A program made the translations under genes and the position numbers. A stretch of DNA of 64,000 nucleotides from Desulfogranum japonicum DSM 18378 (lineage in GTDB: Bacteria > Desulfobacterota > Desulfobulbia > Desulfobulbales > Desulfobulbaceae), in assembly GCF_000429945.1 (NCBI RefSeq), contig NZ_AUCV01000026.1, forward strand, positions 1 through 64,000, in the 5' to 3' direction. This document shows, piece by piece, positions 62,051 through 64,000 of the stretch. A model generated the notes under the pieces. It ran no database searches, was not told the origin of the DNA, and was given only the letters and a program-made list of their open reading frames with translations. The stretch's first letter is position 1. Each line of letters starts with the position of its first letter.

Positions 62051-64000
62051 GTGCGAAAAACAACCAATATTATTTTCTTTTCTTGTGTATATATATTCCT
62101 GCCATACGCGGAGGCATACGCTGCGAAATCTCCTCCATGGTCATTGTATCTCAATGCAGTCTTTTTTTTATGTGTGTTTCTGACGGTCGTATTCCTGGTA
62201 CTTCTCGCCAGAAAATTGCGTTGTACTCAAGCAGAATTAGCACACAGTCGTAATGAACAGAAATATCTTCTGCGTATTTTTGATCTGGCACCACTGGACG
62301 TTTTATGGCTGGATGAAAATCTGGTGATTACCAGAGTCAATAAAACCGCTGAACAAGCAGCCGGAAAATACCATATGGATCTGGTTGGTATGTCTCACCA
62401 TGATTTTGATCCTGATTTCCCAGAAGAAGAACTGCTCTCATTGTCTACTGTAGATACAAACGCGAAGATTCACCGGAGATACCCTTGTGTTCAGGAAGAA
62501 CCATGTAGAAGCTGTGAAGAAATTATATACAGTTATGGGACGGGAGCTGGGAAAGTCTTTATCAGGTATGGATTTGGGCTTGTTGATTTTGTCTGTAACA
62601 AGACTGTAGAGAGAAAGTGTATAACCTTACAGAGTGGTCAGGCCCATGAAGTTCTCCGCAGTGCCAAGCGTATGCGCATGGAATTCATAGCCAATATGAA
62701 CCATGAAATACGTACACCGATGAACGCAATTATCGGTTACGCTGAAATGCTTGCTGCCAGTGATCTTGGAGGGAGGGAACAGCGATTTGCCGAGACCATA
62801 TATAAAAGCAGCATGACGCTGGTTAGTTTGCTTAATGACATAATGGATCTCTCGAAAATAGAATCCGGTCGTCTTAAGATTAATCAGACTGTGATCAGCC
62901 TTCACCATTTGGTGCGGGAATCCATAGTGGCTTTTGAGGATGTCGCTAGGAGCAAAAATCTTCATCTGGGGGTTGAGATTAAGAAAAATGTTCCTGACGT
63001 TATTCTTTTTGACGGAGTACGTCTGCAGCAGATTTTACAGAATCTTTTAAGTAATGCCGTTAAGTTTACTCACCATGGAAGCATCTCAATTGCTGTCGAA
63101 GCCTCTCCGTCAGGTGTCTATCAACAACCGGAGGCTTGGACCATTGATATTACTGTCAGGGATACCGGCTTAGGGATGGATAGGGAACAGGAGCTTATCG
63201 TTTCCGAGGTGCTGAATCCAGTTTCAGAAGAATCCTTTGAAGTATACAGCGGTATAGGGTTTGGAGTGCCCCTTTGTGCAAAGCTGACTTCTATGATGGG
63301 AGGGCGTATACATCTGCAAACAGAACCCGGCAAAGGAGCTGCTTTTACCGTTACCTTTGACAACGTGCTGGCTCCGGCTACAGCGCCTCAAATTGAACAA
63401 GAAGATAAAATTGTTCCTCAGCGCCGGCTGTCAAGTACCAGGATCATGGTTGTTGACGACATGGATCTTATTAAAGATGTTTTTGTCGATTATTTTAACG
63501 GAACGGAATTCACAGTTGTTTCTGCTTCCAATGGTGATGAAGCATTGGCCCAGATAAAAAGGGAACAACCGGGAATGATTTTTCTTGATTTGAATCTGGT
63601 TGGAAAAGATGGAAACGCTGTTGCCAGAGAACTGCGGGCCAATCCTGATACTGAAGGTATTCCCATCATACTCATGACGGGAAATCTCCTGGAAGAATCA
63701 GAGTATAAACCTCTTTTTGATGATTTTTTACAAAAACCATTTCGTCTGGAAGGGCTAGACAGGATTGTCGATAAATATAAAAAAATGATGGAGAGAACTG
63801 GAAATGATCTTGTTTCTGAGCAGGCAGTAATTGACACTTCCGCTATCAAGGAAACTGCTTCGCTGGCAACATTGTGGAATAATGATCTCAGTTATCTTTT
63901 GGATCAGGCCATGCATACTGGCAGCCTTTCCGCAGCATTAATGCTTGGAAACAGTATTGTAGAGATTGGAGAAAAAAGTAATTCTGAGACAATTGTACGA
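62051..64000 (+). CDS. Hybrid sensor histidine kinase, 3' end outside the window
   Basis: The open frame from GTG at 62051 runs without a stop to 64000 (650 codons visible); the start is tentative. The N-terminus has a signal-like stretch and a transmembrane helix (about 38-58: FFLCVFLTVVFLVLLARKL). A PAS-like region follows with a cysteine set (CVQEEPCRSCEE). Then come HisKA with the phospho-histidine in NMNHEIRTPMNAIIGYAEML, HATPase (QNLLSNAVKFTHHG, DTGLGM, GIGFGVPLCAKL) and a receiver domain (VDDMD, IFLDLNLVGKDG, MTGN, QKPF). No partner gene is seen in the window. Confidence 0.92.
   Translation, partial: MRKTTNIIFFSCVYIFLPYAEAYAAKSPPWSLYLNAVFFLCVFLTVVFLVLLARKLRCTQAELAHSRNEQKYLLRIFDLAPLDVLWLDENLVITRVNKTAEQAAGKYHMDLVGMSHHDFDPDFPEEELLSLSTVDTNAKIHRRYPCVQEEPCRSCEEIIYSYGTGAGKVFIRYGFGLVDFVCNKTVERKCITLQSGQAHEVLRSAKRMRMEFIANMNHEIRTPMNAIIGYAEMLAASDLGGREQRFAETIYKSSMTLVSLLNDIMDLSKIESGRLKINQTVISLHHLVRESIVAFEDVARSKNLHLGVEIKKNVPDVILFDGVRLQQILQNLLSNAVKFTHHGSISIAVEASPSGVYQQPEAWTIDITVRDTGLGMDREQELIVSEVLNPVSEESFEVYSGIGFGVPLCAKLTSMMGGRIHLQTEPGKGAAFTVTFDNVLAPATAPQIEQEDKIVPQRRLSSTRIMVVDDMDLIKDVFVDYFNGTEFTVVSASNGDEALAQIKREQPGMIFLDLNLVGKDGNAVARELRANPDTEGIPIILMTGNLLEESEYKPLFDDFLQKPFRLEGLDRIVDKYKKMMERTGNDLVSEQAVIDTSAIKETASLATLWNNDLSYLLDQAMHTGSLSAALMLGNSIVEIGEKSNSETIVR

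Overview
This 64 kb window reads as chromosomal DNA of an anaerobic Gram-negative bacterium, most likely a Desulfobacterota member near Desulfobulbales. That assignment is inference from gene content and style; no marker gene was compared. The evidence is a full 13-gene proton-pumping complex I operon with fused nuoCD, a methylmalonyl-CoA (propionate/succinate) operon, an ADP-forming acetate:CoA ligase, envelope genes (PBP1b, lipoprotein, outer-membrane barrel), and two-component and c-di-GMP proteins.

Layout. 1-607: a short inverted-repeat-bounded element, then a promoter, a 5' hairpin and the SRP RNA gene. 608-3464: dnaX-ybaB-recR. 3813-11608: tRNA-Val followed by the translation cluster thrS-infC (AUU start)-rpmI-rplT-pheS-pheT-ihfA and a MerR-type regulator, then tRNA-Pro (11681-11757). 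12048-18377: accessory stretch with a small ORF, a PilZ protein, a cytidylate-kinase-like protein, an HD-GYP response regulator, a YkgJ-type cysteine-cluster protein and an outer-membrane protein, separated by long repeat-bearing spacers. 18378-22939: a repeat-rich spacer and a ZraP/ZraR/ZraS-like envelope metal-stress system. 23472-24212: enoyl-CoA hydratase family protein. 25259-38714: nuoA-N. 38793-42230: CBS protein, TPR lipoprotein and PBP1b. 43051-49007 (minus strand): family I CoA-transferase pair, methylmalonyl-CoA epimerase, mutase and MeaB. 49597-51097 (plus): small ORF, PduO-type cobalamin adenosyltransferase and a flavin reductase, which could supply the mutase cofactor. 51385-57207: a module resembling Bacillus AcuABC, made of a class II deacetylase, an AcuB-like CBS-ACT protein, ADP-forming acetate:CoA ligase, and a CoA-transferase fused to a GNAT acetyltransferase. 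57551-64000: uvrB, DUF374 acyltransferase, cobyrinate a,c-diamide synthase, and a hybrid histidine kinase cut by the window end.

The most distinctive signals outside genes are (i) a family of 118-161 bp palindromic MITE-like elements, four copies, each flanked by a TAA or TTA duplication; (ii) a second set of dispersed repeats ending in GTTAC; (iii) paired hairpins between pheS and pheT; and (iv) regulatory palindromes upstream of the ZraP-like gene. I saw no CRISPR array, prophage, complete insertion sequence or recognisable defence system.
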